64,000 nucleotides of DNA from Sepiola atlantica (lineage: Eukaryota; Mollusca; Cephalopoda; Sepiida; Sepiolidae): the NCBI GenBank assembly GCA_963556195.1, contig OY744529.1, positions 58,520,580 through 58,584,579 of the forward strand, written 5' to 3'. Below, in pieces: positions 1 through 10,813 of this stretch. The translations under genes and the position numbers were made by a program. Position 1 is the first letter of the stretch, and every line of letters begins with the position of its first letter. The notes under the pieces are model-generated. The model made no database searches. It worked only from the letters and a program-made list of their open reading frames with translations, and was not told where the DNA came from.

Positions 1-1243
1 CTATTGCTTACAATCAATGAATGCCTGCAAAGCCATATTATAGGTATGGCCTTGCAGCAATGGTATTTTTTTAATATTAAAGTGCTTAAAAAAAGCATTA
101 CATTCAGTTTAAGAAATGAAAAAAGAAAATAATGAACACTGAACAGGAATTTAAGTGAAAACGGGAAAGATAGAATCAAAGAATTAGAAAGAAAAAGTAG
201 AAAAAAGAGATGACTCAGAGAAATGGCACGTAAATGAAACCTCAAATGAAATCTGCATCGATTATTTTCTCATTGCGAAGTATAGAAAAAATGTGTATTT
301 TTTGGTGGCTATTTCATAAATAGAATTCTTCAAAGGAGAATTCCGAAAGGGTTATTAAAACTACTCAGCAACAGATCATGTAAGGCAAGGCCATCACCTG
401 ATTTGGCTGTTTACATTGTATTGTGGGGGGGGGGGGTCCAATAAAATAAAAATTGGGCATGATAAAAATTCTAAATATATCTATTAATAATTTTTTGTTT
501 AATATTTATATTTTTTTGTTTTCTTCGCACACATGTTTGTTTTTGTTTTCTTTGTACCACAACTAAATATATTTTTGTCGCAACCAGTGGTCTAACAAAA
601 AATATTAATTGCTTTTTTGTTTTAGTTATGGAATCAAAATAATTTTCTAATAAAACTTTTTGACGAAAAAGACAAGTATTTACGTTGTAATCATTCCATT
701 GCAAGTAAACTTTTTTTAATTAACTTGTTTTAACTTTAAAATAGACAAAGTGGCGATAAACCGTTGGGTCAGTATTTGTTAATTATATTATTAACTATAT
801 AGTTTTCTTTTATTACTTTAACCTTGGGTCTAACAAGGTTTACAAAATCAAAGGAGTTCACAAAGTCAGAATACACTGTGATATCATATAGACTCTTTCT
901 GCCTCTTTCAAGTCATTTAATTTCTCTGCCCACTTCTCTTATCTCCTCTTCCTCCCATCATAAAACCACCATGTACAGATGAAGTGTGAACGGTGACAAG
1001 CAAGCAAGATAACAAACAAATCATTAGAGTTTTAAAAATTCCATTTCGATACCTGAAATTACTCCCACCCTATATTTAACCCAACGAGTATATATAAAAC
1101 ATGGTTTTCAATCCGTAAACGTCAAATGTCAGCGTATGTTTTCGTTCAACTTTTTGGCCATAATTCATACACTTGAAAAAACATGCATTCTCATCAAAAA
1201 AAAAAAACGTGAATCTGTTTTATTTCTAGAATATTGCGTTTAA
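1..1243. other. AT-rich non-coding stretch
   Basis: No gene or recognisable transposon is visible. The stretch holds short homopolymer runs and a G12 tract at 425-436. The only reading frame of note, near 471-704 on the minus strand, is rich in Lys, Ile and Phe, as expected from AT-rich DNA, and is not called. Confidence 0.6.
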
Positions 1244-1288
1244 ATGGGAAGTTTGTTTAATTGTTTACCTACCTCCCACATCGAAAAA

Positions 1289-1770
1289 GTTAGTAAGTTT
1301 ATTGTGGGGATCCACCCCCCCCCCCCCCACACACACACCACCACCACCAAAAAGGGGTGGGGCACCGTGAACGGGTGTAAAAATTGTCATGATCGAGCCC
1401 CGTCGGTACTGCCTCAGACGATTGGCAGTAAACCACCACCACCCTCCAAAAGGAGGAGATAATGTCTGGGCGGGTGGCCTCCTAAAACCGACCAGAACTG
1501 ATACTAATGATTCCAACCTGTAAGCTTGAAATGTCTTTAGTTTATTTTGGGTGTACTCGCACTTATTTACTTGCCTCCCAACAAAGGCAAAGTTAGACAC
1601 AAGGTCGGTTTTTAACGTAGGGAAAAATTCAGCTCCCCGAAAAAGGGCATTCTGGATTGGAACAAAAATTAAAATAACCTCAGTCTAAAAGTTCTCCTTC
1701 ACTGACCGAGGACAGAAAAGAGCTTAAAAAAATGTTTTTACACAGATAATTACTACTTAATAAAAATGTC
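1289..1770 (+). repeat. GR dispersed repeat, diverged copy
   Basis: This is a decayed relative of the GC-rich repeat at 1806-2155. It shares AGCCCCGTCGG, a short CAGTAA-type block, an AAAAGGAGGAG block and a GGGTGGCCTCCT block in the same order. The part from 1565 to 1770 resembles 11965-12122 (shared TTTACTTGCCTCCC and TCTGGATTGG). A C14 run followed by CA/CAC repeats lies near 1315-1345. Apparent Pro-rich and His-rich reading frames here are repeat translations. Confidence 0.55.
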
Positions 1771-1805
1771 AGCAAAAAGAAAATGAAATACTAAAAAAAA
1801 AAAAA

Positions 1806-2155
1806 TGATTTACTCCTCTCCAGGAGTTAGGCACAAGGCAGTTTTTATCTTACTCCAACAAGTAAGATGTGACCCAAGGTCGGGAAAGTGGAGTTTGAAA
1901 AGCCAGCGCCCGAGAGGTGAACACTGGCCATTAAAAATTGCCTGGGCAGCCCCGTCGGCATTCCCCGGTAGGGGCGCCTCAGGCAGTAAGCAATAAACTT
2001 ACTCCTCCCCAAAAAGGGAAGGCGAAGCCTGGGAGGGTGGACCTCCTAGAACTGCACAGGACAGACCCATAGACCGGCGTAAATCCAGCCCCAAAGGCCA
2101 AGACAATACCAGTCTATGGGGTGCAGTATCCATCGGAACAGATACTACACTTTCA
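1806..2155 (+). repeat. GR dispersed repeat, copy A
   Basis: This copy closely matches, in the opposite orientation, 42186-42545 and the block at 39268-39553 inside gypsy 2. Shared landmarks are TGCCTGGGCAGCCCCGTCGG, CTGGGAGGGTGGACCTCCT and the terminal AACAGATACTAC. Nearly every segment can fold: ATCTTACT/AGTAAGAT, GCCAG/CTGGC, TGCCTG/CAGGCA enclosing GCCCC/GGGGC, GGC-GAA-GCC, and CCCATAGAC/GTCTATGGG. No reading frame is conserved between copies. I do not recognise the family; a structured non-autonomous element is the inference. Confidence 0.75.
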
Positions 2156-2397
2156 TCTTAGTCAAAAGGCCAAGTGAGTAATTTAAATGATTCTGAAGAA
2201 ATAAACAATTAAATCATTTTTTAATTTAAAGCAAAAATTAAAAGGAAATATACGGAGAACTCATTTTGTTAATGATTTTAATGACATAACGATTGAAAAC
2301 CTTGTACAATGTAAAATAAAAATGTACACTGTACAGTGTAAAAAATGTTAGTTTTTAACGAGAATTTCTTCTAAAAGGAAAAAATATTTCGTACTTG

Positions 2398-2705
2398 TAA
2401 GAAATGGGTACCCAGAAGATTCTAGTTCTTATGGAGTACTGGCGGAAAATCCAGAGTCAATCCCGGAAATGACCGAAGCTGTTTACGATTTGGAAGCCGC
2501 GAAAAAATGAAAAAAGACAGGCGACACAACGTATGCGAAAGATTAGTATAGGTTAGTTTTACAAATGTTTAGCCCCTAAAAAAAAATAGTTGAAAAAAAA
2601 AAAAACTTCATCAAAAAACTGCTTCGGCAATTTTCGGGATTAACTCTGGATTCTTCGTCAATACTCGGAGTTGACTAAGAACTGAAATCCTCTTGATGCC
2701 CCCCT
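2398..2705. repeat. Foldback element F1, copy 1
   Basis: The left arm (about 2398-2492) and right arm (about 2613-2705) are imperfect reverse complements. Shared landmarks include AATCCAGAGT, ATCCCG and CCGAAGC. The spacer of about 120 bp carries A runs. The left-arm sequence around GGAAATG and GTTTACGATTTG recurs at 5675-5715 in a second copy. There is no coding content. Confidence 0.6.
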
Positions 2706-3330
2706 AAGAACATTAACAAATACTTGTTTTTGTTTTTCATTTATGACAGAAATCATTCAGAAAGAAAAAGAATATATTTGTGGTGGAGAGAATGGATGCC
2801 AATATATAGATAAACAAGGCTATCCTTTATCAAAACGAATCCAAGTGGGGAATTATTTGAAATTCACGAGAACAAAAGAAAATATAAGCGAAGAATGAAA
2901 GACTTGCTGTTTTTACTTCCACTGGAGAAACAGGGAAACCGAATATGTTCATGTTGATACATTCAGATAAGATTCAAGAAAGTTAAAGGAAAAAAAGGAT
3001 CAGCTATTCCGTGTAAATTACAAGTATTGTTTCAAATAAGTTTTGTTTAACAATTAGATCACCCGTGACCCGTTGAGTCCGTATTTATATATTAATCAAA
3101 TATTTGAGAAGCCTTCGGAATTTCCAAAAATTTAAACTCTCTTGTGGTGTCATAATAGACCCACCCTTCTCACTCTCTCAATCATTTCAATCTCCACTTC
3201 TCTTATCATTCGCCATTCATCCCTCTATCTAAAACATTCTCGTACAGATGAAAAGTGTGCACGCTGACACGCAAGAAAACATCACAAATTTTAGCAGTAG
3301 ATACATAGATGCTTTTTTTGTGTAATTAGA

Positions 3331-3336
<6 letters not shown>

Positions 3337-3369
<33 letters not shown>
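3337..3369. repeat. (TA)n microsatellite
   Basis: A pure TA dinucleotide tract of about 33 bp directly abuts the foldback element that follows. Confidence 0.95.
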
Positions 3370-3371
<2 letters not shown>

Positions 3372-3675
3372 ACAGGCTTCATTAAAATCCACGGAGTTCT
3401 GCTTTGTTTAGATTTTCCTGGTTAGTCGTTCGACTCTTCGAGCGATTTTACGATCATGTGGTAGTAGCTGGTGCAGTATAGCACCCATCGTTATAGTTTG
3501 GGTCAAATCTCGAGCGCTTTCGGACGTCTCGTCCATCTTCAGGAGGTTGATTTTAGCTAATATGGGTCTTTTTTCCGCTTCCATTTTTATAGCTTTTTTT
3601 TTTTTTTAGTCGAACGACTAACCAGGAAAATCTCAAAAAAGCAGAACTCCGTGGATTTTAATGAAGCCTGTCTTA
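3369..3675. mobile_element. MITE-like foldback element with 67-bp TIRs
   Basis: The left arm (3369-3435, starting AAGACAGGCTTCATTAAAAT) and the right arm (3608-3675, ending GAAGCCTGTCTT) are near-perfect reverse complements. The central part has GCGCTTTCGGACGTCTCGTC followed by CATCTTCAGG. Read on the minus strand this is a CTGAAGATG...CCGAAAG pattern often seen at the ends of retroelement-related invertebrate repeats. (TA)n lies on both sides, so the element probably inserted into a TA tract. It has no coding capacity. Confidence 0.7.
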
Positions 3676-3697
3676 ACAATTTGCTGCCAAACTACAC

Positions 3698-3698
<1 letters not shown>

Positions 3699-3739
<41 letters not shown>
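3699..3739. repeat. (TA)n microsatellite
   Basis: A TA tract of about 40 bp lies 24 bp beyond the foldback element. It may be the other half of a TA tract split by that insertion. Confidence 0.95.
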
Positions 3740-4502
3740 CAAAAACATTGTACTAACTGAACCCGACTTTATATACTTTTTTAACTTGATTTGAGAAAGT
3801 TCAAAAGGTGAATATTTTAAGAAAATTAACAGACCTTTTTTTGCAAACGACTTGTTCGTCATGAAAGTGAAAATATAAGCACAAATTAAATAAATATATG
3901 CACAAATTAAATAAATATAAACATGGCTGATTTTTCTTTTCCTGAAAATGTACATATTTTGGCGTCATTTTTATTAGTATTATATTATGTATATAAAAGA
4001 AAGTCACATTTCCTTTGTGTCTGGGTAAAAGTCAGAAACTACCAAAGATGCACTTGCAAACCTTATATCATCTGATTCCGTATGACCCCGAGCTGGTTAT
4101 GGTAGAAAAAATATTGTAATATACGGTCACATGGTATCACCAAGGACCAAAGTAAATCGGGGGGGGGGGTCTTTCATTCTTACAGATGGTTGTTCCAAAG
4201 ACAACACTGAAACTAAGTCAAATATTCTATTTTGTTATCCATGCCTCCAGCTCACGCATGATTTCCCTGTTTTCTTTTGCAGTTCCTTAAAAATTGTTGG
4301 ATTTTTTAAAGAGTTTTAACATGAAGAAATAAGTTACCGGTCGCTCAGATCAAACTGAAGGGTAGCATCTGTGCCGATATTCGGTCCAGTCTCAGTTGCG
4401 CCTTTCAAAATGCGGGAACGGGGGAATAAATTATATTATCCTGATCGTAAGACGGTGGAGCACCCACCACCTATTAAATAGACCTTGAACCACATCCTAC
4501 TC

Positions 4503-4513
4503 GTGTGTGTGTG

Positions 4514-4568
<55 letters not shown>
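4503..4568. repeat. Compound (GT)n(TA)n microsatellite
   Basis: GT repeats to about 4526 pass directly into TA repeats. The short reading frame starting here is an artefact of the repeat. Confidence 0.95.
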
Positions 4569-4572
<4 letters not shown>

Positions 4573-4976
4573 CAGACGATCAGAACAACATCGGCACCGT
4601 CGGTTTAAAATCCAACGGGGGGGGGCAGCAAATTACAAACAATTGTTTCTGTCCATTTCGATAATATTTATGGTAGAAGAGGCTTCATCAGTGTATGACT
4701 CTCCAGTCAGATATGTGTATGTATTTTTGACGATTTAAATCATTTTTAAATCACGTTTCATATACCTAACTATATCTGTGTGTATGTCATTCACAAATTG
4801 TTTCTGCTCAGCAACATTTCTGTTCTTTAAGAATTTAAGTTTGATTTGAAACCGATGGTACTGATGTTGTTCTGATCTTCTGTATTACATATAAAATAAA
4901 TACTACGCTCTTATTTTTAATTTTTTCTTAATAATGGAGCACTCTGCTGAGGTTCTCTCTCATTAATCTTACAAAG

Positions 4977-4980
<4 letters not shown>

Positions 4981-5022
<42 letters not shown>
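4981..5022. repeat. (TA)n microsatellite
   Basis: A pure TA tract of about 42 bp. Confidence 0.95.
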
Positions 5023-5026
<4 letters not shown>

Positions 5027-5453
5027 GTAATTGTATGATTGTTGTTTCCTAGTAGGTAATCTAATGAAACTCCAGTGTTTATAAGATAGTGCTCGATAAC
5101 AGGTAGAGTTGTGTTATAGTATATTTTTTATTCATACAAACATTATTAGCTACATGTGTGCATACATGTTTCAGCTGCGATTTTATTCAAAATTCAGCTT
5201 CTTCAGGTCATATTAACTAAACTCATGTATATCTCAACATGTTACTAATTAATAATATTGTAATACTGTATTACTAATTACTCTACTATATCACAGTAAT
5301 ACTAGCAACGGATCAAAGCAAAAAATGTCATGTTTTGACAATTTGTGTTTTCTGAGGAATGCTTTTGAACTAAACCTAATAAAATGAAAATACACCGAAT
5401 TCTTTAAGCACATGAATGCTGCTGAGCAGAAACAATTTGCCTGTGAATACCAC

Positions 5454-5454
5454 G

Positions 5455-5483
<29 letters not shown>
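5454..5483. repeat. (TA)n microsatellite
   Basis: A pure TA tract of about 30 bp. Confidence 0.95.
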
Positions 5484-5487
<4 letters not shown>

Positions 5488-5639
5488 TAGGTAAATATAA
5501 CATAATTTGAAACTGATTTATATTGCCAAAATTACATACGCATATCTGACTGGAGCCTTTTTTTGTATAACATAAATATTTTCGAAATGGACAGAAACAA
5601 TTGTTTGTAAATAAAATGTCTGAATAACTAGGATTGAGA

Positions 5640-6030
5640 GATAGGAGACCCATATCGACCCGAATGTGGTTTATAGAACAACCCGGAAATGTTCGAAGCA
5701 GTTTACGATTTGAAAAGCTCGAAAAAGTAAAAGGGGCACGCGACACATAAGCATACGAATGCAAAAGGGTCAGTTTAGGGTTTTTTAAAAATTAATAAAA
5801 TTGAAAAACTTCCTAAAAAAATAAATATTTACTAATTTAAAGAAAATTATTAAACCCATTCTTAACACGGGAGGAGGGGGGGGGGCTAATTTAAAGGCAG
5901 AAAAAAAATGAAACAGTTGTTTCATTTAATGTCGGTCCTAACTGCCTGTTTGGTGACGGCTCGGCCATTTCCGTAAATCGCAAACATCCGTGTCGATATG
6001 AGTCCCCTCCTACAGAAATACCAGATTTGG
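5640..6030. repeat. Foldback element F1, copy 2
   Basis: The left arm around 5640-5712 (CCCATATCGACCCGAATGT, then CCCGGAAATG and GTTTACGATTTG) pairs imperfectly with 5955-6030, whose complement reads GGACTCATATCGACACGGAT. The left arm matches copy 1 at 2455-2500. The flank ends AAAAACTTCCTAAA, like the AAAAACTTCATCAAA after copy 1. A G10 run at 5876-5885 sits in the loop. Confidence 0.55.
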
Positions 6031-6116
6031 TTTGTGTTTCAATACTCGGAATTCGTTAAGCTTAAAGTTAGCCTGACAAATTCCTTCTATGTAATGAAAC
6101 ACAAACGTTTCTGTGC

Positions 6117-6189
6117 AACAATAACAAATAATTAAAAGGGGTTTATCTTAACTGTTAAGATAAGTTCTTTTTAATTATTTATTATTGTT
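6117..6189. repeat. 36-bp-arm hairpin
   Basis: 6117-6152 and 6154-6189 are near-perfect reverse complements (AACAATAACAAATAATTAAA against its complement) with almost no loop. It may be a small MITE or a mutational inverted duplication. Confidence 0.7.
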
Positions 6190-6454
6190 ATAGAGCTCGA
6201 TCTGAAAGAATAGCGTGTCCTTTGTGTGTGCAAGATCAGCTTAGATTGGATCTGTTCAGATTCCGAAAAGTTGATTTTTAGAAAAATGTAATCTTTTTAC
6301 ATAAGTTAATATTCACATCGAAAAAGACTGTCAGATAAACGTATATTGTCGCAATACTCAGATTGGCTGTGCTATGAAAATAATTTGGTGAAATCCCATC
6401 AAATTTATAATGATAATCAACCATGACCATCTTCCTCATCGCAGAATACGATGC

Positions 6455-6883
6455 TTATTTTTATTGAGATACATGCGAAATATGACAGTTCACCATAAAA
6501 TAACAGGAAAACTTATGGATACACTTACTTATCGGTAAGAAATATGAGTGTGCAGTGCACCAACAATTACGGAAAATAAACAAGTAGAATTTTAATAAAA
6601 AATGTAATTAATTTACTATTCGGAGTCAACGAACTCCGAACGACATTCGCGTCGTAGAAGATTAATCCCTCCTTCTAACATGAAGACGCCACACGGTTTT
6701 GTGGTTCGGAGTTCGTTGACTCCGAATAATAAATTTTATTTTTTATTAAAATTCTACTCGCTTATTTTCCATATTTTTTTTGTGTGTAGAATGTACACTA
6801 ATATTTTTCACTAAGTAAGTATATCCATAAGTTGCCTGTTATTTTATTTGGAACTGCCATATTTCGTATGTATCTCAATAAAA
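6455..6883. mobile_element. Long foldback element, about 185-bp arms
   Basis: The left arm (about 6455-6642) and right arm (about 6704-6883) are reverse complements with scattered changes. Landmarks are TTTTTATTGAGATACAT, AAAATAACAGG, GTAGAATTTTAATAAAAAAT and, at the inner end, ATTCGGAGTCAACGAACTCC. The loop is about 61 bp. Weaker pairing continues outward to about 6400 and 6960. The shape fits a foldback or hairpin MITE. It has no coding capacity and I do not recognise the family. Confidence 0.7.
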
Positions 6884-7460
6884 ACACACACACACACCCA
6901 GAATAGAAATAAGCGTTGTTGTAACCCACAATCATAAATGTCGTTAATTAATCAGAACTGAATGAATGCAGACATTCTGAATATTCGTGATTCAGATTAT
7001 TATATATATATTTTTTTTAAATTTTTATTTTCCTGGTAAGGGAAGACAAAGAAAGAAAATCATTCTCAAAATGTGCTAAAGTTCTATTTTTTGAAGGGGG
7101 GGGGGGCAAAATAAACAACATCAGTTCATTACATCGCAAATATTACATAACTATAATAAATGTCGAGGTAAAGGTTACCTCCGGCGATGAAAATATAATT
7201 AAGTTCAGAATTAGTTCCGAACAACTTATTTTTTAATAAATGTACAATTAATAATAAGTCAACAACACATAAAATAAAACTGCCTAAATTTTGGTTTAAA
7301 ATAAATTTGTTGGCGGAGGTTCGGAATAAAGGCCAACTTGTTTTTATGTCTTTTTTTTTAACATTTTATTTACAAAAAAAAACTGCATATTATTACCACG
7401 TTTAGAGGACGATTATCGATTTTTTTTGTTCATGCACCGAGGAGAGGGTTTCACTTGGCA

Positions 7461-7579
7461 TGGACACTGACTTTATAGCCGGTGTAACTTAAACTCCCTT
7501 GTTTACAAATTAAAACGTAGTTTCCATTTAACGTAGAAATTAAGGATGCCAGTTACACCGGTTTTAAAGTCAGTGTCCA
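7461..7579. mobile_element. Short foldback MITE-like element
   Basis: The 29-bp arms (7461-7489 and 7551-7579) are reverse complements around TGGACACTGACTTTA and CCGGTGTAACT, with a 61-bp spacer. No target duplication is clear. Confidence 0.65.
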
Positions 7580-7599
7580 TTTTACAATGAACGTATGAG

Positions 7600-9180
7600 A
7601 AATACCCCATCAGTGGCGTGCAGCGGTCTAGTGATGCCTGGGACCGACTCCTTTGTATGCTCCAAAGACTCAAGTATAAGTCCTAGTACTGAGAAATATT
7701 ATGAGAAAGGGAGATAGTTTGAATATGATTGAATGTTACCCCAATTTGGATTACCGATCCTTCGTCACCCCCCACTGCCACCCTCCTTGGGTTTTCTGTT
7801 TTAATTTGGTTCTATTTATGTCTGGAGATTGGAAAAGGCTGGCATCAATATTATTTTATATACACATTAAATTATGAATTTATTTTAAAAAGTTGTTTTG
7901 AACTAATTCTCAATATACAAATTTTCCTGAAATAAATAATTTACGACATCGACAGTATTATTATTGTTATTATTCAATTCAATAACACAAAAGATAATGT
8001 AATAATATTCCACTAATAAACACGTGTCGTCAATGTGGCTTTGTGTGTGTGTGTGTATACCCTAGAGATTGATGGTGACAATGTTTACATTTTGAAAGTC
8101 GAATTTTTATTTATTTTAATCAAAAATATTTGTTTCTGCCAAAATCTTAAAACTGAATAAATATTGAATGTGCTTTAATTTTTCTTCTGCCCCAAAAGTG
8201 GAATTTGTTGATAACAATGACAAGAATCAAAGAACGTTCTTTCTTCGTTTTCTTCCACATGTCCTTCGTACTACTACTACGAAAGGAATTAGATGTCAGT
8301 ATGTTTATTATTTCTCTTTTATTTAAATTCTTCGCTTCTGAGGAGATCGGATTTTGTCATGTTTGATCATAAATCAATCGTCAGGTTACTTGAATGGGAG
8401 AGGGGTATTACTACAAAATGTAGTGAAAGACAATGCTTATTATTTTGCGGACAGTTTATTAAAAAAAAGCATATTGCAACTGATAAAATCTACGTTCGTG
8501 ACTTTTATAGTGGATTCAAATTGTAGTTAATTCCTATGAAAAATAGGAGTTGTAGTAGAAATAATTTGTTAAAAAGCCGGTTGATTGGATGGATGTTTAG
8601 ATTTCTTTATAATTAAAAAAAAGGATTTTATAATGTTAAAGCAATTCTAATTAACTTTTTATCAAATACATGATTTAATTGATAAATAATAATATAATAA
8701 TTAAAATCACCTTTTCGAGAAATATTTTATTTAAACACTGTACAAAATCACTCAGTTCAAAGAAAGAAACGTTTTATAAATTATAAAGAATTATCACAAA
8801 AATGTAATTATTCGGAATATTTTTCGCAAGATAAAATTTCTAAATAAGTAAAAATGTTTTCTTCCATTTAAAAATAGCCGGTGTAAAAAATACATTTAGT
8901 GAAAAGTGAAAGTAATTAATTCAACAAATATAGTTTAATGAATAAAAATATGTATCGTTGTGTGTATTATTTTATGAAAATATTTATAAACATAGAAAGT
9001 CGATGAATCGGAGCAATGAATGCAAGTTAAATTGGATGACCAAAAAGTGCGCGTAAAAAAGAGAAGTGCTTGTATGATTTATGAATGGAGAGAAAGGGAA
9101 GAAGACTTCGAAGTAGGTAAAGGACATTAAGGGGTGATTAATGTTTGTTTTTTCGTTTTATGTTTATTATTAGATTGAAG
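7600..9180. other. AT-rich stretch, possible first intron
   Basis: I see no further exon or transposon. If the exon at 9190-9280 is real, this DNA is the start of its first intron, read right to left. Short AT-rich reading frames near 7729-7935 and 8293-8526 look like chance. A (GT)n tract is at about 8042-8056. Confidence 0.4.
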
Positions 9181-9189
9181 ATTGCTTAC

Positions 9190-9280
9190 CTTCGGAGTGA
9201 ACACCGGTACTGGTGAGAGACATGTAAACCAGCCCGAATACAAGTAATAGTTTCCATTCGGGTGGAATATTCACCGACAT
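9190..9280 (-). CDS. Candidate first coding exon of a secreted or membrane protein
   Basis: Read on the minus strand, an ATG at 9280-9278 in the context CCGAACATGT (A at -3) opens a frame of 30 codons and one extra base. The product begins MSVNIPPEWK, then a hydrophobic core LLLVFGLVYM, then SLTSTGVHSE. This is the n/h/c layout of a cleavable signal peptide, with a likely cut around STG-VHS. The exon ends CCGAAG directly before GTAAGC, a strong splice donor (9189-9184). The intron would therefore be in phase 1, which is usual after signal-peptide exons. GC content is higher than in the surroundings and CpG-rich DNA lies upstream. I see no second exon between here and position 1, so the rest of the gene would lie beyond the left edge. 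I cannot name the protein. A chance ORF is possible but would need four independent features to coincide. Confidence 0.6.
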
Positions 9281-9970
9281 GTTCGGCTCTCTCGTTGTGT
9301 TTATACAGTTATTAACAAAAACGCAAGAAAAAGTCGCGCCTTATCATTACGCCGCTAGTATGAAAAAAGGGGGGGGGGATACTTTTTCTTTTTTTCTGGA
9401 GATCTTTTTTGTTGTTGTTGTTCGTTTTTTCCCCTCTCCTTTATTATCCTGCACACGTGAGAATTTTCTTTCCTTTTAAAATCTGTTTATAAACAGATGA
9501 TAACGCTACATATATACATATATGTATAGAGAGAAAGAGATCTGGTGGACATGTGTCGTGGGGATGCGCAGTTTATGAAGGTAACAAAAAAGAAAATAAA
9601 CTGGTTAAAGAGAGAAATAGAGAAAGGGAGATCTAGAAGAAAAGAGTGGTATGTGTATGTTTAGATGTAACCGAATGTGGCTAAGATTGATTGTAAAGAG
9701 GGGGGAGAAACGTTAATGGAAGGAGAGCGATTTCGCCGCACTTGTGTTGTTTTCACCTTCTCTCAATTACTTCTCCTCTTCCTCCCTTACTACTCTTATT
9801 CTCCTGTGAGCGAGAAGAGCGAAGGGCATTTCGGACGTTGGGTTATCCCCCCTTGTTTTCCTAAATTGGCGCTAGGCGGCGTTGTCATCAAAAGCCACTC
9901 GCCGTCGTCTCTTCCATCACCACCTCCCACACATCTCTCCTTCCCTACTTTAGTTTCATGCTAATTTTTT
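9281..9970 (-). promoter_or_regulatory. Putative 5' UTR and promoter of the signal-peptide gene
   Basis: The segment lies upstream of the ATG on the minus strand. It has CpG-rich patches at 9345-9357 and especially 9826-9915 (GGCGCTAGGCGGCG, CGCCGTCGTC), unlike the surrounding AT-rich DNA. A poly-G run on the plus strand is at 9369-9378. No firm TATA box or initiator can be assigned. The plus-strand frame at 9677-9964 has a hydrophobic stretch but an odd Ser/Pro-rich end and no splice context, so I read it as chance. Confidence 0.35.
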
Positions 9971-10278
9971 CTACTCTTTTCTAAAAATAAAACAAAATTA
10001 TGTTAGACTTTATTTTGTTTTTACTTATTTAGTATTGCATTGCTATTTTTCTTTTCTTTCTCTTTCTTTGTATATATTTTTTAATTTACTTCATTTTTCT
10101 TTCTCTACTTTCTATTTTTCTTTCTCACCCTGTCTTTGTCTTCTTACTTAAACGTTCTTTCATCACAACTATCACTTTTCTCTCTATTCACCGCAAACAT
10201 TGCTTTAATTGCCGAATGGGTGAAGGAGGACGCGGTTCTACCCGGGAGTGCCCCTACCTCAATCAACCCACCCACTTC

Positions 10279-10292
10279 TTTCTTTCTTTCTT

Positions 10293-10353
<61 letters not shown>
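10279..10353. repeat. (CT)n/(CTTT)n microsatellite
   Basis: CTTT units pass into a long CT tract. Frames on both strands here (Ser/Leu or Arg/Glu rich) are repeat translations. Confidence 0.95.
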
Positions 10354-10357
<4 letters not shown>

Positions 10358-10509
10358 ATTCAAACTATATCATTTAACTACATGGCAAGATTATTCAAAT
10401 TACAACTTCTTTTTCATTTAACTTTTCTTTCTTTCTTTTTTCTCTCTCTTAATGAAATAAGAAAAATATTGATGCCCGCCTGCCTTGTAAAACTAGAGTA
10501 GTGTGTATA

Positions 10510-10767
10510 GAAAAACACTTTAAGGCTTATTTTATGTATTTATTTTTCCAATTTTATATGAAATGTTTTGCAGGAAAAAAATAAGTGTTGTTTTCAGATT
10601 GGATAATTTAGCTTTTTTGGAACTAGGGAAATAATATTTTTACAAAGTGTCAAACTAAAGACAATAAGATTCAAAAGAAAATGAAAAGTTTTACTTTTAA
10701 AGAACATTGTTTTAATTTAATTCTTTACATCTTTTACTTTGTTCTCGTAAAATCTTACGTGTGTTAA

Positions 10768-10813
<46 letters not shown>

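Larger units (their letters stand above)
4637..5612. repeat. Large foldback with about 200-bp arms
   Basis: Two segments at 4637-4725 and 5525-5612 are inverted copies sharing ACAATTGTTTCTGTCCATTT and CCAGTCAGATATG. The inner segments near 4795-4833 and 5400-5440 also pair, sharing GCTGAGCAGAAACAATTTG on one strand. A shorter inverted pair lies at 4568-4613 and 4843-4888 (GATCAGAACAACATC). TA tracts at 4981-5022 and 5454-5483 and a CTTCTTCAGGT motif near 5198 lie in or near the loop. Nothing is coding. Confidence 0.6.

Noticed and set aside
9677..9964. 95-codon plus-strand frame with a hydrophobic segment
   Set aside because: It lies in the CpG-rich upstream region of the opposite-strand exon, is Ser/Pro-rich at its end and lacks any family feature.
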